A stretch of DNA of 64,000 nucleotides from contig NZ_JAMBNQ010000022.1 in the NCBI RefSeq assembly GCF_023715155.1, forward strand, positions 1-64,000. The letters run 5' to 3'. The translations under genes were made by a program, and so were the position numbers. Origin of the DNA: Neobacillus mesonae. GTDB lineage: Bacteria; Bacillota; Bacilli; Bacillales; Cytobacillaceae. Below are positions 26,810-35,691 of this stretch, piece after piece. Under the pieces are notes generated by a model, which was not told the DNA's origin, did not search any database, and saw only the letters and a program-made list of their open reading frames with translations. Position 1 is the first letter of the stretch, and each line of letters opens with the position of its first letter.

Positions 26810-27835
26810 ATGGACAAGGATGTTGGTGATTTGGAAAAAAACAATATAAAATTAACCGCTGCTGAAATCGCATCCCTCTGGAAAACTTATATACAAAGCA
26901 CTGCAGTGAGATGTTTTTACAAACATTTCCTTCAACATCTTCAAGATACGGAGATTCAATCAATCGTTGAAGAATTTATGATTCTTGTTGAAACCATTAT
27001 TGGAAAGGTTAAAACCATTTTTGAAGAGGAAAACTTCCCCATGCCCAATGGATTTTCAGATAAAGATGTTGATTTATCCGCCCCTGCACTATATACAGAC
27101 TTATTTGCATTAAGTTATGCTTATCGCGTGGGGCAAGTGACGATGCCTCATTACACCAATGTCCTTACAAAAGCGACCCGTCTCGACATATATGACTTTT
27201 TTAAAGCGTGTCTTCATAATGAGACTGAATTACATAAAAAGGCATTAGCTTTGATGCTCTCAAAAGGATTAAATGATCGGCCGCCAAAGATGGAATATCC
27301 AGTAAGCGTTGAGTATGTAAAACAGCATCCCTCCTTATTAAATACGTGGCTTGGTGAAAAAAGACCACTAAACTGCTTAGAAATTGCCGAACTTTATCAA
27401 GACATCGAAAGAAATGCAATTGGTTTAGTCGCTTTGATGGGATTATTACAGGTTACAAAGGATAAAGAAATAAAGGACTATTTATTAAAAGGGAAAAAAT
27501 TAGCTGAAGACCAAATAGAGACATTTGAAAAGCTGTTGAAAGTAAATCATCATTTTTCAGGAACACCTGTAACTATGGAGGTAACAAATTCAACAATTTC
27601 TCCATTTTCCGAAAAGTTAATCCTGTTTTTTATAAGTTCTTCCAACCAAGCTGCTATTTCTACATTAGGGGATGCTTTGTCAGTCTCAATGAGAAAAGAT
27701 ATCGCAGCACATTATTCCCTATTCTTAACAAATGTAATCAGGTACAGCGAAGAAGGGCTTAAACTTATGGTTAAGCGGGGATGGATGGAACAGCCTCCAC
27801 AAACAATAGATCGAAATGAGTTATATAAAAATTAG
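26810..27835 (+). CDS. DUF3231 family protein (two ferritin-like domains)
   Basis: A 341-residue helical protein with two tandem DUF3231 repeats (about 10-165 and 180-330), each starting TAAEIASLWKTYIQS or NCLEIAELYQDIERN. The family is abundant in Bacillaceae, is often spore-associated, and has a ferritin-like four-helix fold of unknown function. The ATG at 26810 lacks a good site; an in-frame TTG at 26831 has AAGGA 10 nt upstream and may be the true start. A terminator lies at 27871. Confidence 0.82.
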   Translation: MDKDVGDLEKNNIKLTAAEIASLWKTYIQSTAVRCFYKHFLQHLQDTEIQSIVEEFMILVETIIGKVKTIFEEENFPMPNGFSDKDVDLSAPALYTDLFALSYAYRVGQVTMPHYTNVLTKATRLDIYDFFKACLHNETELHKKALALMLSKGLNDRPPKMEYPVSVEYVKQHPSLLNTWLGEKRPLNCLEIAELYQDIERNAIGLVALMGLLQVTKDKEIKDYLLKGKKLAEDQIETFEKLLKVNHHFSGTPVTMEVTNSTISPFSEKLILFFISSSNQAAISTLGDALSVSMRKDIAAHYSLFLTNVIRYSEEGLKLMVKRGWMEQPPQTIDRNELYKN

Positions 27836-27870
27836 CTCAATGTTGAGAAAGCATCTTATGATAGTTTATC

Positions 27871-27906
27871 AGGGCACCGCATTATAATATAAGTGGTGCC
27901 CTTTTC
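27871..27906 (+). terminator. Terminator of DUF3231 gene
   Basis: A stem of AGGGCACC (27871-27878) with GGTGCCCT (27895-27902) and following T. Confidence 0.75.
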
Positions 27907-27934
27907 TTCTAAAAATGTTCCCTTAAATGGCCCT

Positions 27935-28501
27935 TCACCAGACAAAAGGAATGATTTTGGATGTCTTTTGAATATATCTCGGATAGTCATCTGGAAAACT
28001 TTCCATTAAGGCTTTTTCTTCTATACGCATACGATAACCGAATACAATGATGAAGAATCCAACCATAATGAGAGACCCAACCCATGTATGGAAAGCAAGC
28101 CCAATTCCAATAAAACTCAATAATTCACCAGTATAAGAGGGATGCCGGATCACTCGGAAAGGGCCTTTTTGGATGATTTTTTGCTCAGCGTCAACGGAGA
28201 CGACCAGCGAAAAATGTCTGCCTAATACTGCGACAGCCCAAAGACGAATACAGATGCCGATGATGATGATGAACGTTCCCGCATATGAAAGTGTTGGAGG
28301 GACAATCCCTAGTTTCAAAACATTACATAGCTGGGTCACGAAAAGACAGAGGAATATGCCAATCATAATCATCCGAATCGAACCCTTATCTTTGTTTTCT
28401 GATACCGTGTTTTTTCGCTGCAGTTTGGTTTTTATTAAAATTGCAATCTCAGACAATACCCATAAATAAAATGTAATCTCTGCAAACAAATTAATTTCCA
28501 T
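27935..28501 (-). CDS. ICMT-family (isoprenylcysteine carboxyl methyltransferase-like) membrane protein
   Basis: A 188-residue integral membrane protein with about five helices. GPFRVIRHPSYTGELLSFIG and YRMRIEEKALMESFPDDYPRY form the SAM- and substrate-binding C-terminal motif shared by ICMT and phospholipid methyltransferases. Its ATG lies within the 3' end of the CPBP protease gene (11-nt overlap) with GGGGGAAG as ribosome binding site, so the two are co-translated. The substrate is unknown; bacteria lack classical prenylated CaaX proteins, so lipid or peptide methylation is possible. Confidence 0.82.
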   Translation of the reverse strand: MEINLFAEITFYLWVLSEIAILIKTKLQRKNTVSENKDKGSIRMIMIGIFLCLFVTQLCNVLKLGIVPPTLSYAGTFIIIIGICIRLWAVAVLGRHFSLVVSVDAEQKIIQKGPFRVIRHPSYTGELLSFIGIGLAFHTWVGSLIMVGFFIIVFGYRMRIEEKALMESFPDDYPRYIQKTSKIIPFVW

Positions 28502-29339
28502 TAAGTTCTTCCCCCTTCATCATCTTTGTATAACCAGGTTTTACCAGTTGGCATTCCTTCTGGAATTGATGTATGAACCAAAACATGAAAACTCCTCCTA
28601 AAACGAGGCCTAGCAATCCTTCTCCGTTAAATAAAACAATGCTGCCATCCATCATTCCGTGCTCGTTTGTGTAAATACTGCCCAGTACATGTGTATTAAT
28701 GACATTCCAAACAGAATGAAGAAACAGGACAGGGATGATGTTCCCCGATAAATAATAGCAGTAGGAAAATGCGAAGCTGATGACAAACACACAGCCTGCT
28801 TGAATCAAGCAAAGCAGCCATGGATGGCTGATACCTGTTGTCTTAGCTAAGAATAAAACGGCAGGTGCATGGAACAAGGCCCATATGATTCCGAGAATGA
28901 TAGTGGCTTTTGTTTTTCCCCAGTGCATCGTAAGCTTCGGAAGCAGATAACCTCTCCAGCCGTATTCCTCCCCTAAAACTGTAAACAAATTAAGCAAAAT
29001 CGTTATCACGATTGTGACGATCATTTTACCATTGGGGAATTTATCGGCATTCCAGGTTCCGATTCCAAGAATCTGGGCCAGGACAGCGCAAAGCAAAATG
29101 AAGACAAGCGGATATAAAATGCCGAACAACAATGCTTTTCCATTCATTTTTGGTTTAAACCCATTAAATCTCTCCCCTGTAAAAATAGAAAAGATAATGG
29201 CAGCAGCTGCTGGAATAAACATAATGATGGGAAATGTTTTTAGTCCTATATTCGGCTGGATAAACAGAGCGGCGGTGACGCTCCAGGTAATGAACAGAAC
29301 CGTGAACGCGTAAAGCAAACCGTTATTTTTTTGAACCAT
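28491..29339 (-). CDS. CPBP family intramembrane glutamic protease (Rce1/CAAX type)
   Basis: A 282-residue membrane protein with about eight helices. The catalytic signature is complete: GEEYGWRGYLLPKL (Glu-Glu and Arg), HAPAVLF (His) and HSVWNVINT (His and Asn). Family members cleave substrates within or near the membrane; in Gram-positives some act in bacteriocin self-immunity or maturation. The ribosome binding site AAGGGAGTG lies upstream. It is divergent from a two-component system and followed by an ICMT-like gene. Confidence 0.88.
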   Translation of the reverse strand: MVQKNNGLLYAFTVLFITWSVTAALFIQPNIGLKTFPIIMFIPAAAAIIFSIFTGERFNGFKPKMNGKALLFGILYPLVFILLCAVLAQILGIGTWNADKFPNGKMIVTIVITILLNLFTVLGEEYGWRGYLLPKLTMHWGKTKATIILGIIWALFHAPAVLFLAKTTGISHPWLLCLIQAGCVFVISFAFSYCYYLSGNIIPVLFLHSVWNVINTHVLGSIYTNEHGMMDGSIVLFNGEGLLGLVLGGVFMFWFIHQFQKECQLVKPGYTKMMKGEELNGN

Positions 29340-29406
29340 AAGTGGTCACTCCCTTGAGAATTTCTTATGGTTTCATGGTAATATTTTGCTGATATTCTTA
29401 AAAGAA

Positions 29407-29460
29407 ACTAAAGTAACCAGGTGTATATGACTTTAGTTACCATTTTGAGATGACTTTAGC
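29407..29460. promoter_or_regulatory. Candidate response-regulator operator between divergent units
   Basis: Two direct copies of ATGACTTTAG start at 29427 and 29450 (23 bp, about two helical turns), and a related inverted copy, ACTAAAGTAACC, lies at 29407-29418. A TATAAT at 29488-29493, without a good -35, lies between these sites and the kinase gene. This fits an activator-dependent promoter. Confidence 0.45.
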
Positions 29461-29520
29461 TATCTATTCTGTTTTTTGGCAAAATAGTATAATGCTAGTA
29501 AAAACAATGGATGTGATCTC

Positions 29521-30660
29521 TTGAATAAACATAAACCGCCTAAGATTTTAGTGATTTTTAGAATCATTTTGATCGTGACGATTTCCATTGATATCAGTTT
29601 ACGTCCCCAAATACCCATTATGCTGAAGGCGGCTTTCGTTTTCGGAATCATCCTTTTGCACGTAAATGATCATTTGAGAAATCGTTACCAATTATTTGAA
29701 AATCATCGTATAATTTATTATGTATCCATGACGGCAAGTATTATTGGTACAGGGTTGTACTTGATTCGATTCGATAGCCTGCCAATCAACTTTTATTTTA
29801 TATTTCCGATTGTCGAGATTTTTCTCTACCGCCCTAGGATTCAAATCGGAATGCTCATTCTCCATTTGTTCGTTTTTATAACCGCTGTATTTGTCCTAAA
29901 GGCAGGGATTCAGGAAGCTTTATTCCCGTATCTGGCCATGCTGCTGCTCATCTATCTGTTTCGCAGCAACAGCCGGGAAAGGGAAAAGGGAAATCTGCTG
30001 AATGCTGAATTAATGGAGGCAAATGCAAAGCTAAAGGAAATCACCATTGTAAAAGAACGGACGAGAATTGCCCAGGAACTTCATGATTCCATTGGTCATG
30101 CCTTGATAGCTTTAAAAATGCACTTGGAATTTGCCGAGAAAATGATGGAAACGGATTCCCTGAAGGCAAAAGAAGTGTTAGGAAAGGCCCTCGGAATCTC
30201 GCAGACTTCTATTACAGATCTTCGCAAGGCGGTAGATGTGTTAAAAGATGATCAAGGCTGGAGAAACAAGATCAAACTGCGCGATTCTCTTGATGATCTG
30301 ATTGAGAGCCTGCAAATGACCGGGAGATTAGAATTTGAATTATTTTTCGATGACACAGCTGAGCATGCAAGCAAGGAAATCCGGAAGGGAATTTACGAAA
30401 CGGTCAGAGAGGCTGTAACAAATGGGATTAAGCATGGAAATGCACAGGGATTTCATATTGATATTTTTGTACACGGCAATAAGCTCCATGTAAAAGTAGA
30501 GGATGACGGGGCCGGATGCGCTGATATAAAAAAATCTCACGGCTTACGTGGAATGGAAGAAAGAATCCATTCTTTAGACGGAAAAATTCAGTTTGTGTCG
30601 GCCAATGGTAATGGCTTTGCTGTTGAAGCGGAGATCCCATTTGCGGCCAGTATGGAGTGA
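29521..30660 (+). CDS. Sensor histidine kinase, HisKA_3/NarL family
   Basis: A 379-residue kinase with four to five N-terminal membrane segments (about 8-145), a short coiled coil, a dimerisation/phosphoacceptor domain with ERTRIAQELHDSIGH (His near residue 192) and an HATPase_c domain (VREAVTNGIKHG, VEDDGAGC, HGLRGMEER). The lack of a large extracellular loop suggests envelope or intramembrane sensing, as in DesK/LiaS-like kinases. It starts with TTG after GGATGTGAT. The response regulator gene is coupled by a TGATG overlap. Confidence 0.9.
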   Translation: MNKHKPPKILVIFRIILIVTISIDISLRPQIPIMLKAAFVFGIILLHVNDHLRNRYQLFENHRIIYYVSMTASIIGTGLYLIRFDSLPINFYFIFPIVEIFLYRPRIQIGMLILHLFVFITAVFVLKAGIQEALFPYLAMLLLIYLFRSNSREREKGNLLNAELMEANAKLKEITIVKERTRIAQELHDSIGHALIALKMHLEFAEKMMETDSLKAKEVLGKALGISQTSITDLRKAVDVLKDDQGWRNKIKLRDSLDDLIESLQMTGRLEFELFFDDTAEHASKEIRKGIYETVREAVTNGIKHGNAQGFHIDIFVHGNKLHVKVEDDGAGCADIKKSHGLRGMEERIHSLDGKIQFVSANGNGFAVEAEIPFAASME

Positions 30661-31313
30661 TGAAATTGATTGAAATTATCATTGTAGATGACCAAGGCAT
30701 TGTAAGAGACGGTTTAAAAATGCTATTAAGTTTAAATGAAGAAATCCAGGTCATCGGAGAGGCGGCAAATGGTGAGGAGCTCCTCAGCCTGCTTAAAACA
30801 AAGGTCCCGGATGTAATTTTAATGGATATAAGAATGCCGGTGATGAATGGTATTGAGGCAACAAAGGCTGTTAAGGCTCAATATCCAAAAGTGAAAGTCA
30901 TCATTTTAACGACCTTTAATGAGGATGAGTATATTTTCAATGGGCTGAAAAATGGGGCAGATGGTTTTATGTTGAAAGACTCTGACCTGGAAGAAATCAT
31001 TAAGTCTATCAAAGCAGCCTATGAGGGCACACTTATGCTGCATTCGCAGGTCACAAGCAAGCTGATCAATGCCTTGCAGAATATCCCAGAATACCCTTCT
31101 CCATCTTCTGTGGAAACGAAAGATTTATCAAAACTGCTGACACCAAGAGAAATGGAAGTCGTTGAACAAATCATGCAGGGAAAAAGTAACAAGACCATCA
31201 GTACTACATTATTTTTAACTGAAGGAACAGTAAAAAACTATGTTTCTCGTATACTGGATAAATTAGAATTAAAAAGCCGGTCGGAATTGATTATTTATCT
31301 TAAGGGGAAATAA
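30660..31313 (+). CDS. NarL/LuxR-type response regulator
   Basis: A 217-residue DNA-binding response regulator. The receiver domain has IVDDQGIVRDG, the phosphoacceptor Asp in VILMDIRMPVMNG (about 54) and a Lys in MLKDSD. The C-terminal LuxR helix-turn-helix reads LTPREMEVVEQIMQGKSNKT. Its start overlaps the kinase stop codon. The divergent protease/methyltransferase pair and the repeats at 29407-29460 make those genes likely targets, by inference. Confidence 0.9.
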   Translation: MKLIEIIIVDDQGIVRDGLKMLLSLNEEIQVIGEAANGEELLSLLKTKVPDVILMDIRMPVMNGIEATKAVKAQYPKVKVIILTTFNEDEYIFNGLKNGADGFMLKDSDLEEIIKSIKAAYEGTLMLHSQVTSKLINALQNIPEYPSPSSVETKDLSKLLTPREMEVVEQIMQGKSNKTISTTLFLTEGTVKNYVSRILDKLELKSRSELIIYLKGK

Positions 31314-31356
31314 AAGGGGAATTACCTTTTCACGGTTCTATATGCTGGGCATTGCA

Positions 31357-31396
31357 TGAAAAAAGTGCCAGGATGATTAGATTTTCACCCTGGCAC
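31357..31396 (-). terminator. Terminator of norB
   Basis: A stem of GTGCCAGG (31365-31372) with CCTGGCAC (31389-31396). On the minus strand it is followed by six T. It lies just past the norB stop. A degenerate copy is found at 38515-38612. Confidence 0.8.
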
Positions 31397-31403
31397 TCCC
31401 TTA

Positions 31404-33773
31404 TTATTCGTCTTCATCAAGTGTTAAGTCTTTTACTGGTAATGGCTCAAGTTCGCCATGTGTTGGTTTGCGTAAGTTAAACAATGCTTTCACACAGAAC
31501 CATACAAAGGCGATTACCCCAATTAAGAAAATACTATCTGGAAGAGCACGAATATCTAATAATTTAACAATAGTATCATTTTGCAGGAATTCTGGAACAC
31601 GTGAAGCCCAGTATCCTTTTTCAAATGCTGTTTTCAGCTGTAAATACCCGACAGGAAGCAATGAAATCAAAATCATACCCGCTAAACCAATGTTTAACAT
31701 AATGCATGAGAATTTTAGCAGCTTATCATTCCATGCTTCAGGTTTGACAATATTGCGCATGGAGTAGAGTACAACTGCAATCGCGAACATACCATACACA
31801 CCCATCATGGAACCATGTCCATGTGCAGGGGTTAAGAATTGTCCATGTTCGAAGAAGCTGACAGCTGGCAAGTTGATTAAAAATCCTAATACGCCGGCGC
31901 CTAATAAGTTCCAAATCGCTGTTGAAATCAAGAACCAGAAGGAAGCCTTATATGGGAACTCAATTCCGCCTGATTTCATCATCTTGTATTGTTCATATGC
32001 TTCTAAAATCAATAATGTTAATGGAATAACCTCTAATGCTGAGAAAACAGCCCCCAAACCAATCCAAACTTCAGATGAACCTTGGTAATAATAGTGGTGT
32101 CCAATTCCTATAACGCCGCTGCCAAGCAGGATGATGATTTGGAAGTACAATGAACGAACGGTAGACTTCTTCGTTACTAATTTTAATTGTACTAATAGGA
32201 AACCAATGACAACCACTGCAAATACTTCAAAAATAGCCTCTACCCATAAGTGGATAATCCACCAGCGCCAGAAGTCCGCCATCGTAAAGTTGGAACTAGG
32301 GTTAAAGAACAAGGCGAATACATAGAATAATGGCACAGCAAGGGATGCATAGAATAGTAAGTGAATTAAGCCGCCTTTGTCTGTTTCATTATGAAGACCT
32401 CGTTTAATACCTCTAAAGACAATGAACAGCCAAATAAGCATTCCCGCGATTAAAATATATTGCCAGAATCGTCCTAACTCTAGGTATTCCCATCCTTGGT
32501 GTCCAAATAAGAACCATCCATTTCCGAGTTTGCCGTTTGCACCCAGCCATTCACCAATCATGCTGCCGCCGACCAGAACAACTAATGCCCAGAAAAGAAT
32601 ATCAACGAGCAAGCCTTGGTGTTTTGGTTCCCGTCCGCCAACTAATGGGGCCACAAAAATACCAAGACCCAGCCATGAGGTTGCAATCCAGAAAATGGCG
32701 AGCTGCAAGTGGTAGCCTTTTGTTATGCTAAATGGCAAAAGATCATGAATCCACTTAATTCCAAAGAAACTTGTTGGTTCTACGTAATAATGGGCGAGCA
32801 ATGCCCCAAACATACATTGTATAAAGAATAATAAGGATACAACTGTAAAATATTTTCCTGTTTTAATTTGTGATAATGTGACAGGCTGTTTGCGAATATC
32901 AATAACAGGGAAATTCCCTTCAGTGTATGCCTCTTGCATACTTAGTTTATAACGATGGAATAAGAATAATATTAAGCCAAGGAATAAAATCAATAACGTT
33001 ACACTAGCCCCGCTCCACCATATTGCAGAGAAGGACATGGTATTTCCGGCATCCTCATAATATGGCCAGTTATTGGTATATGTTATGGTATCTCCAGGCC
33101 GTTTGGTGCTGGACAGCCATGCTGTCCAGAAGAAGAAGTCGGAAATTTGTTTTACTTGATCTCCTGTTCCAACCCAGGCACGGTCAGCTTTTGGCATATC
33201 TTTTGATTTAATAAGACCCGGTTTTAAACCCCAGCCATCACCATATTTAAAGACATGGCGGTAATAATCCTGCACTTTGGTGTATCCTGCTGCTTGAGCA
33301 GCCGTCAATGTAAGAATATCTTTGTCTTTTTCATAGCGATTTTTCCGCATTTCTTTAATAACTTCATCACGAATTCCAGATTGTTCATCTTTTGTTAATT
33401 GTTTAAAAGATTTATGGTATTGTTGGTTTGCTTTATAATCCTGCATACCTTCTGTATAAACTTTTAAAGCTTCTGCGGTATAGTCTGGACCCATATAAGA
33501 GCCATCACCTAATACCGTTCCATAATCCATCAGGGCATACTTTTGGAAGACTGCCTGACCGCCAACGATTGATTCTTTTGAAAGGAGTACATCCCCCGCG
33601 TTATTCATAATTTTTACCGGTCTTGGAGCTAAATCTTTGAAAATCCCATAACCCCCGACTAATAAAACTGTGAATGATAAAATAAGTGTTGCTATTAAAA
33701 CTGATTTTAGGAAACTATTTTTTGATGTTGCCTTCGGTTCCGGCTTTGAAGGTTTTAGTTTGTAAGCTTCCAT
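31404..33773 (-). CDS. norB: Quinol-dependent nitric oxide reductase (qNOR)
   Basis: A 789-residue single-subunit NO reductase that reduces NO to N2O with quinol electrons in the membrane. The N-terminal anchor and hydrophilic domain (about 40-230) resemble a NorC without haem c, and about twelve further helices form the haem-copper-type core. His ligands are visible in KGYHLQLAIFW, HLWVEAIFEV (with the core Glu), GHHYYYQG and TPAHGHGSMMGVYG. The ATG at 33773 has AGAGGTGAT just upstream. An Fnr-type box upstream suggests induction under low oxygen. It is monocistronic. Confidence 0.95.
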   Translation of the reverse strand: MEAYKLKPSKPEPKATSKNSFLKSVLIATLILSFTVLLVGGYGIFKDLAPRPVKIMNNAGDVLLSKESIVGGQAVFQKYALMDYGTVLGDGSYMGPDYTAEALKVYTEGMQDYKANQQYHKSFKQLTKDEQSGIRDEVIKEMRKNRYEKDKDILTLTAAQAAGYTKVQDYYRHVFKYGDGWGLKPGLIKSKDMPKADRAWVGTGDQVKQISDFFFWTAWLSSTKRPGDTITYTNNWPYYEDAGNTMSFSAIWWSGASVTLLILFLGLILFLFHRYKLSMQEAYTEGNFPVIDIRKQPVTLSQIKTGKYFTVVSLLFFIQCMFGALLAHYYVEPTSFFGIKWIHDLLPFSITKGYHLQLAIFWIATSWLGLGIFVAPLVGGREPKHQGLLVDILFWALVVLVGGSMIGEWLGANGKLGNGWFLFGHQGWEYLELGRFWQYILIAGMLIWLFIVFRGIKRGLHNETDKGGLIHLLFYASLAVPLFYVFALFFNPSSNFTMADFWRWWIIHLWVEAIFEVFAVVVIGFLLVQLKLVTKKSTVRSLYFQIIILLGSGVIGIGHHYYYQGSSEVWIGLGAVFSALEVIPLTLLILEAYEQYKMMKSGGIEFPYKASFWFLISTAIWNLLGAGVLGFLINLPAVSFFEHGQFLTPAHGHGSMMGVYGMFAIAVVLYSMRNIVKPEAWNDKLLKFSCIMLNIGLAGMILISLLPVGYLQLKTAFEKGYWASRVPEFLQNDTIVKLLDIRALPDSIFLIGVIAFVWFCVKALFNLRKPTHGELEPLPVKDLTLDEDE

Positions 33774-33835
33774 ATCAATCACCTCTCTCATATTGTTGTT
33801 CGATTTAGATTTTAACGAGATAGGGAAATGGATTT

Positions 33836-33851
33836 TGTGATATACCTCACA
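33836..33851. promoter_or_regulatory. Fnr/CRP-type box upstream of norB
   Basis: TGTGA-n6-TCACA, a perfect inverted repeat. Its centre lies about 33 bp from a minus-strand TAAAAT (33808-33813), which places it near -41.5 as in class II activation. It matches the Bacillus Fnr consensus. Confidence 0.7.
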
Positions 33852-34243
33852 TATTTAAGTAGATATTTGTCACATAAGGACTTGAAAATCCTGCTATAAA
33901 TAGCGGCCATCACCTAATTGCGGTAGATCTAACATTGTTCTTCTAAGAAAGTAAATGCTTAAAAAACCCTGAGATGAAGAGGGTTTCTACTATTTACATA
34001 GTTGAAATGATACATATTTCAGTTGACGTTTTTTTGTCTAAAAAGCATGCTGTTCCGTTCACAAAATTGTCATGTTTATTCATTATTTTAATTGATCATG
34101 TCGTTGATTTTGGGGAAGATGCTGTGGATACCGGAGTAAAAGTGGAATCAGGGCACCACTATTCAAAAGGTGCCCTAACATCTTAGGTGAATGAGCGGAA
34201 AAGGGCCATTTACTGCTTAAGGAATGAATGACCTATTCGAAAA
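33852..34243. other. Intergenic region with hairpins, no gene assigned
   Basis: A minus-strand terminator-like hairpin (AAACCCT with AGGGTTTTTT, about 33960-33985) could end the glycosyltransferase transcript. A second hairpin, AGGGCACC with GGTGCCCT (34151-34176), resembles the stem at 27871. A 70-codon open frame across the region has no ribosome binding site and no recognisable product. Confidence 0.4.
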
Positions 34244-35389
34244 TCAGGCGAATTTTTGAATGGCGGCGCCTTCGAGAACAGATTCGTACTGCCAAAGTAA
34301 ATGGTCGAATATCGTATCCCAGTTTTGTGTGAGAGCATACTCTCTTCCTTTCATTCCAAATTGCTTTCTCATGCTGTCATTGCTTATTAATTTGACGATG
34401 GCTTCTGTAAACTCTGCTGCATTTCCCGTTTCACATAAAAAACCAGTCTCCCCGTGCTTGATTATATTTTTTACGCCTCCGGAATCAGCTGTAACAGCAG
34501 GAGTTCCGCTTGCTAAAGCTTCTATTACTACATTTCCAAAGGTTTCAGTAGGGGACGGAAAAACAAATAAGTCAGATGCGGAATAAATTTCTGCTAATTT
34601 TGTTCCGGTTACATATCCTGTAAATGACATATTGGCAGGGGAGTGAACCTGCATTTCTTCTTTAAGCGGACCGTCCCCAACGATTAACCATTGAATCTGC
34701 TCATTGACCTCATCTGGCAGGGCATTTGCCACAGACATAAGTGTTTTGACATCCTTTTCTGGAGCCAGCCTTCCTACAAAGGTTAGAAGGTACTTCTTGG
34801 TGATGCTTCTTTGCTCACGAACCGCCTGTATATCGTAATAAGGGTGAAAAAGCTCGCAATCTACTCCGTGGGGCCAAATTTCTAAATTTGCAAATCCATG
34901 GCGGGTAAGCTGGGTTAATGTTTCATGTGAAGGGACGAAAATTTTTTTAAAAGGCTTATGGAACCATTTCATGTATTTCCATAAAATGCTGGAAAGAAAT
35001 TGCAGGTCATAGAATTGTAAGTAATGATCGAAATCGGTGTGATAGGAACCTGCGAGGGGAATTGCTAATTTTTTTGCAAGATAAATGCCGCAAAGTCCCA
35101 TGTTAAATGGTGTCGCCACATGAATAATATCAGGGGAGAAGTCCTCTAACTCTGCTTTCATTCGGAAAATGTTAGGCAAAGCCAAGCGGCATTCTGGATA
35201 TAAGAAAAAGGACCAGCTTTTAAAGCGGTGGATATTGGACGAAATGTATTCATGTGAATCAGAATGTGGTGCAAAGACTTTGAAGGAGATGTTTTGTTTC
35301 TCAAGATAATTGGTAAAGTGCTTAAGTGTTCTCGCCACTCCATTAATATCCGGATAATAGGTATCCGTGAAAATAGCAATTTTCATCAT
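34244..35389 (-). CDS. GT4-family glycosyltransferase
   Basis: A 381-residue GT-B fold glycosyltransferase of family 4, similar to lipid-linked mannosyl/glucosyl transferases (MgtA/SqdX/YpjH group). Motifs: DTYYPDINGVARTLKHF (N-terminal donor-side loop), GSYHTDFDHYL, FVGRLAPEKDVKTL and SPTETFGNVVIEALASGTP, the E-x7-E nucleotide-sugar motif. GGGGAGG best serves the third of three consecutive ATG-rich positions near 35389. No membrane helix is present; peripheral membrane action is typical. A partner such as a diacylglycerol synthase gene is not adjacent. Confidence 0.87.
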   Translation of the reverse strand: MMKIAIFTDTYYPDINGVARTLKHFTNYLEKQNISFKVFAPHSDSHEYISSNIHRFKSWSFFLYPECRLALPNIFRMKAELEDFSPDIIHVATPFNMGLCGIYLAKKLAIPLAGSYHTDFDHYLQFYDLQFLSSILWKYMKWFHKPFKKIFVPSHETLTQLTRHGFANLEIWPHGVDCELFHPYYDIQAVREQRSITKKYLLTFVGRLAPEKDVKTLMSVANALPDEVNEQIQWLIVGDGPLKEEMQVHSPANMSFTGYVTGTKLAEIYSASDLFVFPSPTETFGNVVIEALASGTPAVTADSGGVKNIIKHGETGFLCETGNAAEFTEAIVKLISNDSMRKQFGMKGREYALTQNWDTIFDHLLWQYESVLEGAAIQKFA

Positions 35390-35691
35390 CATTTTCCTCC
35401 CCATCAGTTAAAATTCCGCTGCAGCGGCTATTCATTCTTCTAAAGAGTTCTCAATTTAAATTTCCTTCCTCTTTATTCTATTAGATAACAGTTGTGTATT
35501 TTCTAAAGTTGCTGTTAAACCATTGTAAAGACTCTGTATGTTGAGGGTGTACCTCTTTTAAGAATTTTTATAATGTTTGTAAAAATATTGTATTATCTGT
35601 AAAGGGAGTTTGTTTTTATGTTATAAAAGAAGTGCGAACATGAGGCTTTAGTTAAAATGACTACCTTAAAAAGAGAGGGTGTTTTTAAACT
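35390..35691. other. Divergent AT-rich promoter region
   Basis: The gap between the glycosyltransferase and alkaline phosphatase genes. It contains several TA-rich -10-like hexamers, but no operator or RNA element I can support. TTTACA-like hexamers are present at irregular spacing and on the wrong strand for a PhoP box. Confidence 0.35.

Noticed and set aside
33974-34186. 70-codon open frame downstream of norB's promoter
   Set aside because: There is no ribosome binding site, it starts inside a terminator-like hairpin and spans a second hairpin, and the product is not recognisable.
35500-35640. PhoP box for the alkaline phosphatase
   Set aside because: TTTACA-like hexamers are present but on the opposite strand and with irregular 9-11-nt spacing, so the evidence is too weak.
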